NCBI GenBank assembly: GCA_944323625.1 | Contig: CALUTD010000001.1 | Coordinates: forward strand, 1 to 64,000 | Length of the DNA: 64,000 nt | Source: Candidatus Gastranaerophilales bacterium | GTDB lineage: Bacteria; Cyanobacteriota; Vampirovibrionia; Gastranaerophilales; Gastranaerophilaceae | Direction of reading: 5' to 3' | Notes under the pieces: model-generated | Seen by the model: only the letters and a program-made list of their open reading frames with translations | Database searches by the model: none | What the model was told of the DNA's origin: nothing | Shown here: piece by piece, positions 32,719 through 42,369 of the stretch | How the letters are laid out: each line of letters begins with the position of its first letter | How positions within the stretch are numbered: position 1 is the stretch's first letter | Position numbers and translations under genes: made by a program

Positions 32719-34380
32719 ATGGAAAATTTAAAAGAATTATTAAAAAATAAGACAATATTATACTCCGTAATTGGCGGTGTATGTCTTATTTTGCTTATAA
32801 TAATAATTTTGGCAATCGCAATACCGGCAGGGTCAAACAGTAAAAACGGACCCGGTACGGTTGCAGATAAAATACAAAAAGAATCATTTGATATTGTAAC
32901 AACCGAAAATCAAGGTAAAGCAATAGAGATACAAACTTTGCTTGCACGCCAACAAATAGCTGCAAAAAGAAGAGTTGATGGTTCAAAAACAACAGTATTT
33001 TTGGAAGGTGGAAAATATACAAACTCACAAAGAGACAGTGCTTTGCTTTTAATCGTTAAAAGCGGGCTTGTTGACCAAAATGTCGGGCTTGAAATTTTTG
33101 ACAAAAATGATTTTACCTCTACAAGAGAGGATAAAAGAATAAAACTTGCAAGGGCTGTAAATGGTGAACTTTCGAGATTAATAAGACAGATGCCCGGGAT
33201 TGATAATGCTTCTGTTTTGGTGTCGATTCCTGAAAATACAATGTTTAAAGCGGATAAAAAACCAATTAGTGCAACTGTTATGTTAACTGTTGCAAGTGGT
33301 GTTAAACTTGATAATTCTGTTATTAAAGCTGTAAAAAGTTTGTTAATGGGTAGTGTTGTTGATTTGGAAGCGGAAAATATATCTATCACTGATTCAAACG
33401 GTAATGTATATAACAGTCTTGTAAAATCAATAGATGATCAAATATCAAAAATACAAGAAAATGATTTGTATATGCAAAATAAAGTTGCTGCGCAGCTTGA
33501 TATGCTTTTGGGACATGGCAATTATGTTGTAACTGTAAGTACATTTTTAAATCAGGTTCCTAAAGAAACTACAAGTATTGCGTATGATCCTTCAAGTAAA
33601 ACTTCAATAACTGAACAAAAATTTGCTGAAGGTTTAGGTGATAATTCTGAAGATTCAAGCAGAGGTTCTGATGCTGTAAGTGTTTATCTGCCTAACGGAC
33701 TTCAAAATTCTTCATCAACATCATCACAAAATAAAAGCTATGAAAGAACTGCAACCGAAACAACATTCGGAGTTGGAAAAACTCATACGACAGAATATTA
33801 TAAAACAGGTATTATTGAAAAAATTTCAATAGCTGTAACTATGAATGCTAATGCTATGCCTGCGAATATGACAGAGCAGGAATTAAAATATCAAATAGCA
33901 AAAGCAGCTTCACCGAAGGTAACAGCAGATGATGTTTCTATTGCTTATGCGGAAACAATTGATCCTTATCTCGCGGCCGACAGACCTGTTAATCTGCCGG
34001 TTCCTGCACCGTCGGGGAACCCATGGTGGCTTGCTATTGTACTTCTATTAATCGGCTTGTTTGTCGGGTTTGTATTTGTTCATAAAAAACTTAAAGATTC
34101 AACTTATGAACAGGAAGAAGAGTTAAAAATCTTAAAACAAAAAACAACAGAACAGGAAAAACAGATAGTTGATGTTAATCTTAAAGCTGCAGAGTTGATT
34201 GAAAAGCAAACAATATTAACTCAAGAGCTTTTAGAACATCAAAAACAGCTTCAATTGGAGAAGAAAAAAGAAGCTGATACTTCGCTTGATGAAATAATAG
34301 AGGAAGTATCGTCGGATATTGCAAAGAGCGACAGTGATAAGACCTTAAAAGAACTGAAAAGTTGGATTGAAAAATCATAA
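32719..34380 (+). CDS. fliF: Flagellar MS-ring protein FliF
   Basis: 553 residues with two membrane helices: SVIGGVCLILLIIIILAIAI near 15-35 and WWLAIVLLLIGLFVGFVFV near 437-456. Between them are the ring-building motifs QTLLARQQIAAKRR, GELSRLIRQMPGIDNASVLVSIPEN, and SATVMLTVASGVKLD. The cytoplasmic tail (about 95 residues) is helical and longer than the minimal FliG-binding tail, ending LKELKSWIEKS. It forms the inner-membrane ring that houses the export gate and carries the rotor. Confidence 0.93.
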   Translation: MENLKELLKNKTILYSVIGGVCLILLIIIILAIAIPAGSNSKNGPGTVADKIQKESFDIVTTENQGKAIEIQTLLARQQIAAKRRVDGSKTTVFLEGGKYTNSQRDSALLLIVKSGLVDQNVGLEIFDKNDFTSTREDKRIKLARAVNGELSRLIRQMPGIDNASVLVSIPENTMFKADKKPISATVMLTVASGVKLDNSVIKAVKSLLMGSVVDLEAENISITDSNGNVYNSLVKSIDDQISKIQENDLYMQNKVAAQLDMLLGHGNYVVTVSTFLNQVPKETTSIAYDPSSKTSITEQKFAEGLGDNSEDSSRGSDAVSVYLPNGLQNSSSTSSQNKSYERTATETTFGVGKTHTTEYYKTGIIEKISIAVTMNANAMPANMTEQELKYQIAKAASPKVTADDVSIAYAETIDPYLAADRPVNLPVPAPSGNPWWLAIVLLLIGLFVGFVFVHKKLKDSTYEQEEELKILKQKTTEQEKQIVDVNLKAAELIEKQTILTQELLEHQKQLQLEKKKEADTSLDEIIEEVSSDIAKSDSDKTLKELKSWIEKS

Positions 34381-34391
34381 TGGAGTAAAAA

Positions 34392-35384
34392 ATGCCTATA
34401 GAGGGGTTTGATTATAAAGCATTTGCGGTTGATTTGGCTAAGCAGGCGCTGGAAATATTATCACAAGGAGAATCAAACGTTGCACCTGCAGGTTTAACCG
34501 ATAAAGATAAAAAAGATATAGTAGAAACCGTTAAAAAGTTTTGTTTTATGGCCGGTGAGGCTTTAAGTAATGATGCTCAACTTAAATTTTCTGCTGATCA
34601 AGCAAGTTTGGTTACTCAATTTATAGGTGAATGGACTTTTCATAAGTCTATTGATTTAATAACCGGTAAAATCCCCGAAGAAAAAAGAGCTTCTATTTTG
34701 CAAGTTATTGCAGCAAATATTTTTAATACCGCAAAGCTTGCAATAATTAAAAAAATGCCGCAGGATGCAATTATTACTCTTGTTGAAGAAAAGGTTCAAC
34801 ATGTATATTCGGATGAATTGAAAAAACTTGTAAAAAAAGGTGAATTAACTGAAGCTGCTTATAAAAATGCCGTTACTAAGTCTAATTTGAAAGATATGGT
34901 TCAAAAAACGGAAGATGAATCAAATCTTCAAAAAGCACAATCTGAGGGTGGAAATATTTCTCCGTCAGATAAAAAAGTATTAAAACTTGCTGCATTGGCT
35001 ATTATATTGAAAAAACTTCCGCAAGAAAAGGCGGAACAAATATTGAAATCTTTAGACAGAAATGATATTCCTCATGTTATTAATTATATGAAAATGAGCA
35101 ATATTGAAGATAAAATTGACCATAAGGTTATAATAAAATCTTTGGAGGAGATAAAAAGAATTCTGCCGGGTTCTGACAGTATTAATGTAGATAAATTGCT
35201 AAAATTGCATAATAAATTAATTAGACAGACTCCGCCCCAAGTTTTAAGTAAAATAGCGTTAAATGAAAGAGAAGCGGTAAAGGATTTTATATTGGATGAG
35301 GATTTTCCGGCAAAAGAAGTCTTTAGCCCATATATAATTCGTTCACTTGTGACCAGTATAGAAGAAAAAATTAATGATAATTAA
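34392..35384 (+). CDS. fliG: Divergent FliG-like rotor protein
   Basis: 330 residues, all helical, the usual FliG length. It occupies the normal FliG slot between FliF and FliH. The segment around 195-260 (LKLAALAIILKKLPQEKAEQ, then ILKSLDRNDIPHVINYM) has the style of FliG armadillo-like repeats. I cannot find the EHPQ motif or the charged torque helix of typical FliG, and the first 170 residues match nothing I know. Assignment therefore rests mainly on gene order. An alternative is a lineage-specific rotor adaptor. Its end overlaps the fliH start by 11 bases. Confidence 0.55.
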   Translation: MPIEGFDYKAFAVDLAKQALEILSQGESNVAPAGLTDKDKKDIVETVKKFCFMAGEALSNDAQLKFSADQASLVTQFIGEWTFHKSIDLITGKIPEEKRASILQVIAANIFNTAKLAIIKKMPQDAIITLVEEKVQHVYSDELKKLVKKGELTEAAYKNAVTKSNLKDMVQKTEDESNLQKAQSEGGNISPSDKKVLKLAALAIILKKLPQEKAEQILKSLDRNDIPHVINYMKMSNIEDKIDHKVIIKSLEEIKRILPGSDSINVDKLLKLHNKLIRQTPPQVLSKIALNEREAVKDFILDEDFPAKEVFSPYIIRSLVTSIEEKINDN

Positions 35385-36153
35385 AAAAAAATATATAAAA
35401 ACAAAGCAATATTCGGATGAAGCTCAAGTTGAAGAAAATATACTTGAAGAATCTGTATTGCCTACAAAAGAAGAAGATATAACAGAGGATTTTGAACCGC
35501 ATGTTGAAGAACACCCCATAAAAGAAAGTGATATTGATGATTTAGATTTGGCAATTGAAAACGTAAAATTTGAGCAGAGGGAAGAAAGACGTGAAGGTAC
35601 AAGAAGAAGGGGCTACAGAAGAACTCAAGACAGAAATTTATTGTCTAGAGCGCAGCAAGAAGCACTTTCAATAAAAGAAGCCGCAAAAAAAGAAGGGTAT
35701 GAAGAAGGTATTCAAAATGCTAAAAATGATTTGGATGATATAAAAAAGAAATTATCGGAATTCTTTTTATATAAAGATGAAATGTTTGATAAAGTGTCAG
35801 AATGTATTTATGATATTGCAATTGAAATATCAAAAAAAATAATTAAAAATGAATCTGAAACAAATAGAGAAATTATAATACCGATAATAAAAGAAGCGGT
35901 ATCCGAAATAAACAAAACAGAAAATAAAATTATACTTCATGTAATGCCAAAAGATGTTGAAATAGTGAAAGATAAGATATCGGAAATATTTTCCGAAAAT
36001 AATACGGAGGCAAAAATAACCGTAATAGCAGACAAAGAAATAAAAGAAGGTGGTGTAATTGTGGAAACATCAAACGGAATAATAGATGCAACACTTGAAA
36101 CGCAGCTTTCAATAATGGAACATGCACTAAAATCGACAAGCAAGGAGAGCTAG
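35374..36153 (+). CDS. fliH: Flagellar export-ATPase regulator FliH
   Basis: 259 residues. A long acidic N-terminus (residues 8-65) and a basic patch (REERREGTRRRGYRR) lead to the FliH/V-ATPase-E-like region: IKEAAKKEGYEEGIQNAKND, YDIAIEISKKIIKNE, ILHVMPKDVEIVKD and VIADKEIKEGGVIVETSNGIIDATLETQL, the canonical ending. FliH holds FliI inactive and docks it to the export gate. The acidic and arginine-rich N-terminus is longer than usual. Confidence 0.88.
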   Translation: MIIKKKYIKTKQYSDEAQVEENILEESVLPTKEEDITEDFEPHVEEHPIKESDIDDLDLAIENVKFEQREERREGTRRRGYRRTQDRNLLSRAQQEALSIKEAAKKEGYEEGIQNAKNDLDDIKKKLSEFFLYKDEMFDKVSECIYDIAIEISKKIIKNESETNREIIIPIIKEAVSEINKTENKIILHVMPKDVEIVKDKISEIFSENNTEAKITVIADKEIKEGGVIVETSNGIIDATLETQLSIMEHALKSTSKES

Positions 36154-36159
36154 TAAATA

Positions 36160-38262
36160 ATGGCGCAGCAGCAGGGTGCAAAACCTTCAATGATTAGTGA
36201 AATAGGATTAGCAATATTTGTAATATTGTTAATTGTTTTGCTTATATGCGAGCTTCCGCCTATTGTTGTTAACTTTGCGATTAGTTTTAACATAACACTG
36301 GGAATTCTGCTTTTGATGATTTCTCTTTATATTCAAAGACCGTTGGAATTAGCATCTTTTCCTTCAATAATTCTTTTGGGTACAATGTTTAGACTTGTAC
36401 TTTCAATTGCATCAACAAGATTAATTCTTGCAAAAGGCGAGGCAGGCGAGGTTATTGATGCATTCGGGAATTTTGTAACCGGCGGAAGTTTGGTTGTAGG
36501 GTTTGTAATATTTATAATTATTACAATAGTACAGTTTATGGTTATCACAAAAGGTGCCGAACGTATTGCGGAAGTTGCGGCAAGGTTTGCGTTGGATGCT
36601 ATGCCCGGTAAACAAATGCAGATAGATGGTGACTTTAATCAGGGATTAATTTCACCTGAAGAAGCGGCAAAAAGGCGTGATGATTTAGCAAGAGAATCAA
36701 ATTTGTACGGGTCTATGGATGGTGCCATGAAGTTTGTAAAAGGTGATACCATTGCAGGTATTATCATTGTTGTAATAAATATTGTAGGCGGATTATGCGT
36801 AGGTATATTAATGAATGGTATGCAGCCAGCAGAAGCAGTCCAAAAATATACGGTATTAACTATAGGTGACGGACTTGCATCTCAATTACCATCTCTTTTA
36901 ATGTCAATATCCGCAGGTATCGTAATGACACGTTCAACGGCATCGGGAAGTTCATTAGGCGGAGATTTGGCGGGTCAAATTTTAAATAAACCCTCTAGCT
37001 TGATTTTTACTGTAGTTTTCCTTGTATTTATAGCTTTGACGGGATTTATAACAGGGCTGCCGTGGTATACATTTACTGTATATGCGCTTGTTATTCTTGC
37101 GGCATTTTTAATTGTATCGGTGAATAAAGATGTTCAATCACAGCTCGGTCAATTAGAATCCGTAAAAAGGAGTATGTCAGATTTAACAAATCCGAACAGA
37201 ATGTATGAAAGACTCGGAGTTGATGTCTTAAATCTGCAGGTCGGAACAGGGCTTTTAGTTATTGCCGACCCTGATCAAGATGGTTTATTATTACCGAAAA
37301 TTGCTGCTTTAAGACAAAGGGTCACTGATGAACTCGGGTATATTATTCCTAATATTAGAATTATGGACTCGTCTGCAATAGGACAAAATGAATACATGAT
37401 TTCAGTAAGAAATAATCCTGTTGCTACCGGTGTTGTATATCCTAAGAAAAGTATGGTTATAGCGGAACAGTGGGATGCCTCAGGAAGAGAAGTTCCTAAA
37501 GATGCTATTATTGGTGTTGATCCGACATATCAGACTCAAGCATATTGGATGGACACAGAATTCCTTAAAAAACAGCAGGGTATTACGGCGGTTGATTCAG
37601 TCGATGTTATTATTACTCATCTTCAGGACTGCGTAAGAAAATATGTAGATGAAATTATGACAAAAACTGATGTTCTTAAACTTATGGAACTTGTAAAAAG
37701 TCAAGATCCGACACTCGTTAATGACCTTGTTCCCGCAATTATTTCAACAAGTGATTTAAGAAAAATATTTGTTAATTTAATAAGAGAAAAAGTTTCAATT
37801 AAAGATATTATATACATTTTTGAAAGGTTATGTGACTATGCAAGGTTTTCAAAAGAGCCTGATATTCTTTCAGAACGTTTAAGAGCTGCTTTAGGTAGAC
37901 AAATATGTCTTGCTAATTGTACAAAAGATAAAATATTATACGCTCTTACACTTTCCCCGGAATGGGAGAAAACACTTGATGACAGCTGCCAAAGAACTGA
38001 ACTTGGAACTATGTTCCTGTTAAATCCGCTTCAAGTTCAGGAATTAATTGAATCTGCTGCATCTACTTTAATAAGAGCTCATCAAAGTATAAACGTACAG
38101 CCCGTTATATTATGCTCTCCAAGAATCAGGCTGCCTTTATATCAATTGCTTGAACGCCATATTCCGACTATTGTTGTAATTTCATATTCAGAACTTATTA
38201 CAGATATCAGAGTTGAAGCTGTCGACACAATCGGTGAATCACTAAATTATAATTTTGAATAG
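36160..38262 (+). CDS. flhA: Flagellar export-gate protein FlhA
   Basis: 700 residues, full length. Eight membrane helices occupy about residues 14-320. The FHIPEP signature region is clear: RFALDAMPGKQMQIDGDFNQGLISPEEAAKRR, with the conserved Asp and Lys residues of the proton-driven export gate. The cytoplasmic ring domain follows (LGYIIPNIRIMDSS to the end), with FVNLIREKVSIKDIIYIFERL. A soluble second copy of that ring domain is encoded at 2512-3969. flhA lies between fliH and fliI rather than beside flhB, which is not in the window. Confidence 0.96.
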   Translation: MAQQQGAKPSMISEIGLAIFVILLIVLLICELPPIVVNFAISFNITLGILLLMISLYIQRPLELASFPSIILLGTMFRLVLSIASTRLILAKGEAGEVIDAFGNFVTGGSLVVGFVIFIIITIVQFMVITKGAERIAEVAARFALDAMPGKQMQIDGDFNQGLISPEEAAKRRDDLARESNLYGSMDGAMKFVKGDTIAGIIIVVINIVGGLCVGILMNGMQPAEAVQKYTVLTIGDGLASQLPSLLMSISAGIVMTRSTASGSSLGGDLAGQILNKPSSLIFTVVFLVFIALTGFITGLPWYTFTVYALVILAAFLIVSVNKDVQSQLGQLESVKRSMSDLTNPNRMYERLGVDVLNLQVGTGLLVIADPDQDGLLLPKIAALRQRVTDELGYIIPNIRIMDSSAIGQNEYMISVRNNPVATGVVYPKKSMVIAEQWDASGREVPKDAIIGVDPTYQTQAYWMDTEFLKKQQGITAVDSVDVIITHLQDCVRKYVDEIMTKTDVLKLMELVKSQDPTLVNDLVPAIISTSDLRKIFVNLIREKVSIKDIIYIFERLCDYARFSKEPDILSERLRAALGRQICLANCTKDKILYALTLSPEWEKTLDDSCQRTELGTMFLLNPLQVQELIESAASTLIRAHQSINVQPVILCSPRIRLPLYQLLERHIPTIVVISYSELITDIRVEAVDTIGESLNYNFE

Positions 38263-38269
38263 GTAAAAT

Positions 38270-39619
38270 ATGCTGGAACAATCAACAGAAAAATCAATAG
38301 AATTCGTAAAAAAACAAGCCTACGATATAATAAATTCAACAAAGTTATATTCTTATAAAGGGTCTGTATCAAAACTTCTCGGATTAACCGTAGAAGTTAA
38401 GCTGCCGGGCTTAAAAATCGGTGATTTATGTTTTATAGAAACTGCGGAAGGTGAAAGAAAACCCGCAGAAGTTGTAGCTTTTAAAGGTGACAGTGCACAA
38501 CTTCTTCTTTTATATGACGGCGCCGGAATAGGACAGGGAAGCTTGGTAGAATCAACGGGAACATCTATTAAAATTCCGATGGGCGATTTTCTTTTAGGCA
38601 GACTAATAAGCCCTTTAGGTGAACCAATTGACGGAAAACCTATGGATACAAGAGGAGTTCCTTTTGTAAGTATTGATAATCCTCCACCCGGAGCATTTGA
38701 CAGACCCATAATAAAGACAATGTTTTCAACGGGCGTAAGGGCTATAGATTCTCTGTTAACATTAGGAGCAGGGCAGCGTATGGGATTGTTTGCCGGCTCG
38801 GGAGTCGGTAAAAGTACAATGCTCGGCATGATAGCAAGAAATTCGGATGCAGATGTAAACGTTGTTGCATTAATAGGAGAACGAGGCAGAGAGGTAAAAG
38901 AATTTGTTGAAAATTCACTCGGTGAGTTGGGTATGAAAAAATCTGTTATTGTTTGTTCTACAGGTGACCAGCCTCCATTAATCAGACAAAAATGTTTATT
39001 GACTGCAACTGCCGTTTGCGAATACTTTAGAGATCAGGGTAAAAAAGTATTTTTAATGACAGATACGGTTACAAGATGTGCAATGGCAGGAAGAGAAGTC
39101 GGATTGTCTGTCGGTGAGCCTCCGACAATTAAAGGTTATCCCCCTTCAATATTTTCATGGCTTCAAAGAGTTCTTGAACGAACCGGAAACAGCCCTAAAG
39201 GGTCCGTAACTGCTTTATATACAGTTTTGATGGAAGGGGATGACATTAATGACCCTGTTGTTGATACGGTAAGAGGTATTGTTGACGGGCATATTTTCTT
39301 ATCAAGAAAAGTCGCCGAAATGAACCATTATCCTGCTATTGATGTACTTGGCAGTGTAAGCCGTTTATTTACTGAAATAGTAACCGAAGAACATAAGCAG
39401 GCAGCTTATAAAATGCGTAAATTAATGGCTTTATACAGAGAAAATAAAGACTTAATTGATGTAGGTATGTATAATGCAGGGTCTAACCCTAAATTGGATA
39501 TTGCAATTGAGTTAATGCCTCAAATTAATGCTTTCCTTCAGCAAAGAACTTCTGACAGCGTAAGCATGGATACAACTATTTCAACTCTCATTTCCATGAT
39601 GAAAGATGTTGACATATAA
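38270..39619 (+). CDS. fliI: Flagellar export ATPase FliI
   Basis: 449 residues. Walker A is FAGSGVGKSTMLG near 179, Walker B VFLMTDTVTR, and the type III ATPase signature GEPPTIKGYPPSIFSWL is present. The GERGREVKEFVENSLG segment matches the F1-beta-like glutamate loop. It is a hexameric ATPase that unfolds export substrates at the FlhA gate. It is the last gene of this cluster block; its usual partner fliJ lies 19 kb downstream on the same strand. Confidence 0.96.
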   Translation: MLEQSTEKSIEFVKKQAYDIINSTKLYSYKGSVSKLLGLTVEVKLPGLKIGDLCFIETAEGERKPAEVVAFKGDSAQLLLLYDGAGIGQGSLVESTGTSIKIPMGDFLLGRLISPLGEPIDGKPMDTRGVPFVSIDNPPPGAFDRPIIKTMFSTGVRAIDSLLTLGAGQRMGLFAGSGVGKSTMLGMIARNSDADVNVVALIGERGREVKEFVENSLGELGMKKSVIVCSTGDQPPLIRQKCLLTATAVCEYFRDQGKKVFLMTDTVTRCAMAGREVGLSVGEPPTIKGYPPSIFSWLQRVLERTGNSPKGSVTALYTVLMEGDDINDPVVDTVRGIVDGHIFLSRKVAEMNHYPAIDVLGSVSRLFTEIVTEEHKQAAYKMRKLMALYRENKDLIDVGMYNAGSNPKLDIAIELMPQINAFLQQRTSDSVSMDTTISTLISMMKDVDI

Positions 39620-39667
39620 ACGAATCATGTTTACAACTAATAAATTGCTCTTTTTTGTTATGATGAT

Positions 39668-40243
39668 TTATTTCTTTATTATTTCTTCAATTTTTCCTAT
39701 TATTTTCTGATTATAAAAATTATTGCTCTTGCAAAACGGAAAAACCTCCAAACCTAATGTTTCTTTAAATTTTTTACAAATAGGATTTATTTGAGATTTG
39801 GATATTTGATCAACTTTTGAGGCAATTATAAACGACGGCAGATTATTATATTTAATCCATTCTGCCATTTGTATATCATTCTCCTGAACCGGATGTCTTG
39901 AATCTATTAATTGAATCAAACAAACAATGGCCTCTCTTTTTAAAAGATAATTTTCTAAACTCTTTTGCCATTGGTTTCTTGTGCTTCCGCTTACTTTTGC
40001 ATAGCCGTAACCGGGTAAGTCTGCAAAAATGAACATGTCATTTACATTAAAAAAATTGATAAGCTTTGTTTTCCCCGGAGTATTACTTGTCTTTGCCAAT
40101 CCTCTTATGTTAACTATAGAATTAATAAATGTTGATTTACCTACATTAGAACGACCTATAAGAGCAAATTCCGGCAGGTTTAATTCAGGGCATTCTTTTA
40201 GCGATGGCGCACTTGTTATAAACTTTGCTTTTGTTATTCTCAT
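39668..40243 (-). CDS. engB: EngB/YsxC GTP-binding ribosome-assembly protein
   Basis: 191 residues. G1 is GRSNVGKSTFINSI, G2-type TPGKTKLINFF, G3 DLPGYG, G4 SKVD. KSLENYLLKREAIVCLIQLI and SRHPVQENDIQMAEWI match the family core. It assists assembly of the large ribosomal subunit and is usually essential. It is a housekeeping gene sitting between the two flagellar blocks; it converges with fliI, separated by 48 bases. Its start overlaps the end of the upstream 90-residue frame. Confidence 0.96.
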   Translation of the reverse strand: MRITKAKFITSAPSLKECPELNLPEFALIGRSNVGKSTFINSIVNIRGLAKTSNTPGKTKLINFFNVNDMFIFADLPGYGYAKVSGSTRNQWQKSLENYLLKREAIVCLIQLIDSRHPVQENDIQMAEWIKYNNLPSFIIASKVDQISKSQINPICKKFKETLGLEVFPFCKSNNFYNQKIIGKIEEIIKK

Positions 40244-40457
40244 CTTTCAATCTTTTCTTATAAATTACACTCGAAAGTAAATTATATACTTTTTTATTAT
40301 TATAAACAGTTAATTGAATATCTTCATCTATATTAAAATCAATAGGCAGTTTTTGAGCAAAAATATTCGTCTCAACATGCATTACTTTTATTTCACGTTT
40401 ATGTATAACACTCAACGGTGCCGCCAAAAATAATTCAAATGTTTTTAAGATATCCAT
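40185..40457 (-). CDS. Small hypothetical protein upstream of engB
   Basis: 90 residues from ATG at 40457 (the frame stays open to 40502). Hydrophobic start MDILKTFELFLAAPLSVIH, then a mixed segment (HVETNIFAQKLPIDFNIDED, LTVYNNKKVYNLLSSVIY) and a basic tail. No family is recognised and no clear ribosome site is seen. It overlaps the engB start by 59 bases, a long overlap that weakens it, although overlapping upstream genes with coupled translation do occur. Confidence 0.4.
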   Translation of the reverse strand: MDILKTFELFLAAPLSVIHKREIKVMHVETNIFAQKLPIDFNIDEDIQLTVYNNKKVYNLLSSVIYKKRLKDENNKSKVYNKCAIAKRMP

Positions 40458-40512
40458 TACTACATCATAACAAATTTGAAACATTTTTTGTATAATTGTC
40501 AAATATTGTTAA

Positions 40513-42261
40513 TTAAGATTTTAACTTTGCAATCCTATCTTTAGCATATTTTACTTTTTCACTTTCGCCAAGCTCATCTTTTGAAAGATTACTTAAGAAT
40601 TTTTGATAATAAGTAAGAGCATTATGAGATTCAGATAAATTATCAAAAGCTATTGCAAGATAAAAATATGCAGAAGTATTTTTATCATCAAGCTCCAAAC
40701 ACTTATATAAAGAAGCTGTTGATGCTGCGTAATTATTTTGAGCTATGTATGTTAAACCTTTATAATAGTGTAAAAGTGCATAATCAGGGCTTATATTTAA
40801 TGCCTCATTGATTAAGCGCATTGTTTCATCATAGTTTTGTGCTTCAAATGATGTAATTATATTATTTACATATCTGTCTGCTTCAGATTTATTTATGACT
40901 TTTAAAAGAGCTTTTGCCGTTTCATTGTCGGGTTTTATTTCTAATGCCTTATTTGCATATTTTCTTGCACTGTCTAAATCATTTTCTTTATGATAAATAT
41001 ATCCGAAAGCACAGAATACATCTGAATTATTAGGGTAAAAACTCATAGCTTTATTTAAAAATTCAAGTGCCTTTTGTTTTTGAGATAAAAAATAATATGC
41101 CCTTGCCTGCGCCAGTATTACATATAAACTTTCCTGATTGGCACTTTGAAGAACAGAAAGCGCTTGACCGTAAAGCCCATTTGCCATTAAAGAATTTGCT
41201 TCTTTTAAAGGTTCATCGGACAATTTCGCCAAAAGTACATTATATTGTGATATTGCTTCATTACTGTCTGCTTTATCTCTCACTTTACTCAATGCATCAT
41301 AAGATTCCTGTAATTTTCCTTCTTTTCTGTATATTTCTGCAAGTAAGATATACCCGCCTGCTTCATCGGGATATTTATCTACAAGATTTTGAGTATATTT
41401 TCTTGCATCAGATAGGTCATTATTTTTTACAAGAACATTAGCTAAATCATACAAAGAATCTGATTCATTTGTTGAATTATAAATTCTTTTTATTATCTCT
41501 TTATCTTGAACGTTATTTGAGACTAAAAGCTTATATAACTCATATTTTGATTCATCATCAGGGTTGCTTGCTGCGATTATTGAATATTCATCAATTGCTC
41601 CTTCTTTATTGCCGCTTTGGAGCAGGTATGAAGCTTTTATCTTCCTTACGTCATTATCCTTAGGGTTAAAAGATAATATTTTATCACAGGCAACTATTGC
41701 ATTTGAATAGTTTTGGGTGTCATCAAAAACTTTTGTTAAAGCATTTAACAAAAGTTCTTTATCTACACTCCGACCTGCTGCGGATAATATATATTTTTCG
41801 GCTTTCTCGTTATCATTTAAAATTAATGAAAGCATTGCCATATTTATATATATTTCGGGGTTTCTTACATTCGTATATCTTGCTTGTTTTTGTATGTAAT
41901 CAAGCATTCCTTGTATTTCTTTTTTTGCCTGTTCGTTTAATTTATTACGTTTATTTAAATTATTTATATATACAAGCTCGGAATATGCATTATCATATTG
42001 TCTAGATTTTAAATATAAATTACACAAAGAAATATTAAGTAAATAGTCATCAGGAAATTGTTTTAATTTGTTTTGTAATTCTTTTATTGCAATTGATATT
42101 GCTTCATTATCATAGTCTGTTCTTTGATCAATATTTGTTCTTATAATATTAGATGATTGAATTGCAGAACGACCATAATCAGGACGCTCTATAATGGCGC
42201 TTGCATAAGAAATGCAGCCTGTGAGAAAAATTAATAATAAACAACTTAACCTTATTCTCAT
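40513..42261 (-). CDS. TPR-repeat lipoprotein
   Basis: 582 residues. The signal peptide ends in a lipobox LTGC, with the lipidated Cys at 16. The rest is at least ten tetratricopeptide repeats (examples: NAYSELVYINNLNKRNKL, NDLDSARKYANKALEIKPDN, NNYAASTASLYKCLELDDKN, SESHNALTYYQKFLSNLS). TPR lipoproteins act as scaffolds in the periplasm or on the inner face of the outer membrane, often for surface assembly machines. It is encoded just before the exoprotein genes on the same strand side, so a link to them is possible but not shown. Confidence 0.88.
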   Translation of the reverse strand: MRIRLSCLLLIFLTGCISYASAIIERPDYGRSAIQSSNIIRTNIDQRTDYDNEAISIAIKELQNKLKQFPDDYLLNISLCNLYLKSRQYDNAYSELVYINNLNKRNKLNEQAKKEIQGMLDYIQKQARYTNVRNPEIYINMAMLSLILNDNEKAEKYILSAAGRSVDKELLLNALTKVFDDTQNYSNAIVACDKILSFNPKDNDVRKIKASYLLQSGNKEGAIDEYSIIAASNPDDESKYELYKLLVSNNVQDKEIIKRIYNSTNESDSLYDLANVLVKNNDLSDARKYTQNLVDKYPDEAGGYILLAEIYRKEGKLQESYDALSKVRDKADSNEAISQYNVLLAKLSDEPLKEANSLMANGLYGQALSVLQSANQESLYVILAQARAYYFLSQKQKALEFLNKAMSFYPNNSDVFCAFGYIYHKENDLDSARKYANKALEIKPDNETAKALLKVINKSEADRYVNNIITSFEAQNYDETMRLINEALNISPDYALLHYYKGLTYIAQNNYAASTASLYKCLELDDKNTSAYFYLAIAFDNLSESHNALTYYQKFLSNLSKDELGESEKVKYAKDRIAKLKS

Positions 42262-42323
42262 ATATTTTAGTCCTCTATCCCCATTAATTATATTATCTTA
42301 ATAACATAAATTAAGTCAAATAA

Positions 42324-42352
42324 AAAGAGGAAACTTGTTAAGTTTCCTCTTT
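42324..42352 (-). terminator. Terminator of exoprotein gene 1
   Basis: AAAGAGGAAACTT-GTT-AAGTTTCCTCTTT, 13-base perfect arms. It has the same GAGGAA core stem as the terminators at 44697, 47501 and 52202. Confidence 0.75.
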
Positions 42353-42369
42353 CGCTATTTTTATTTTTA

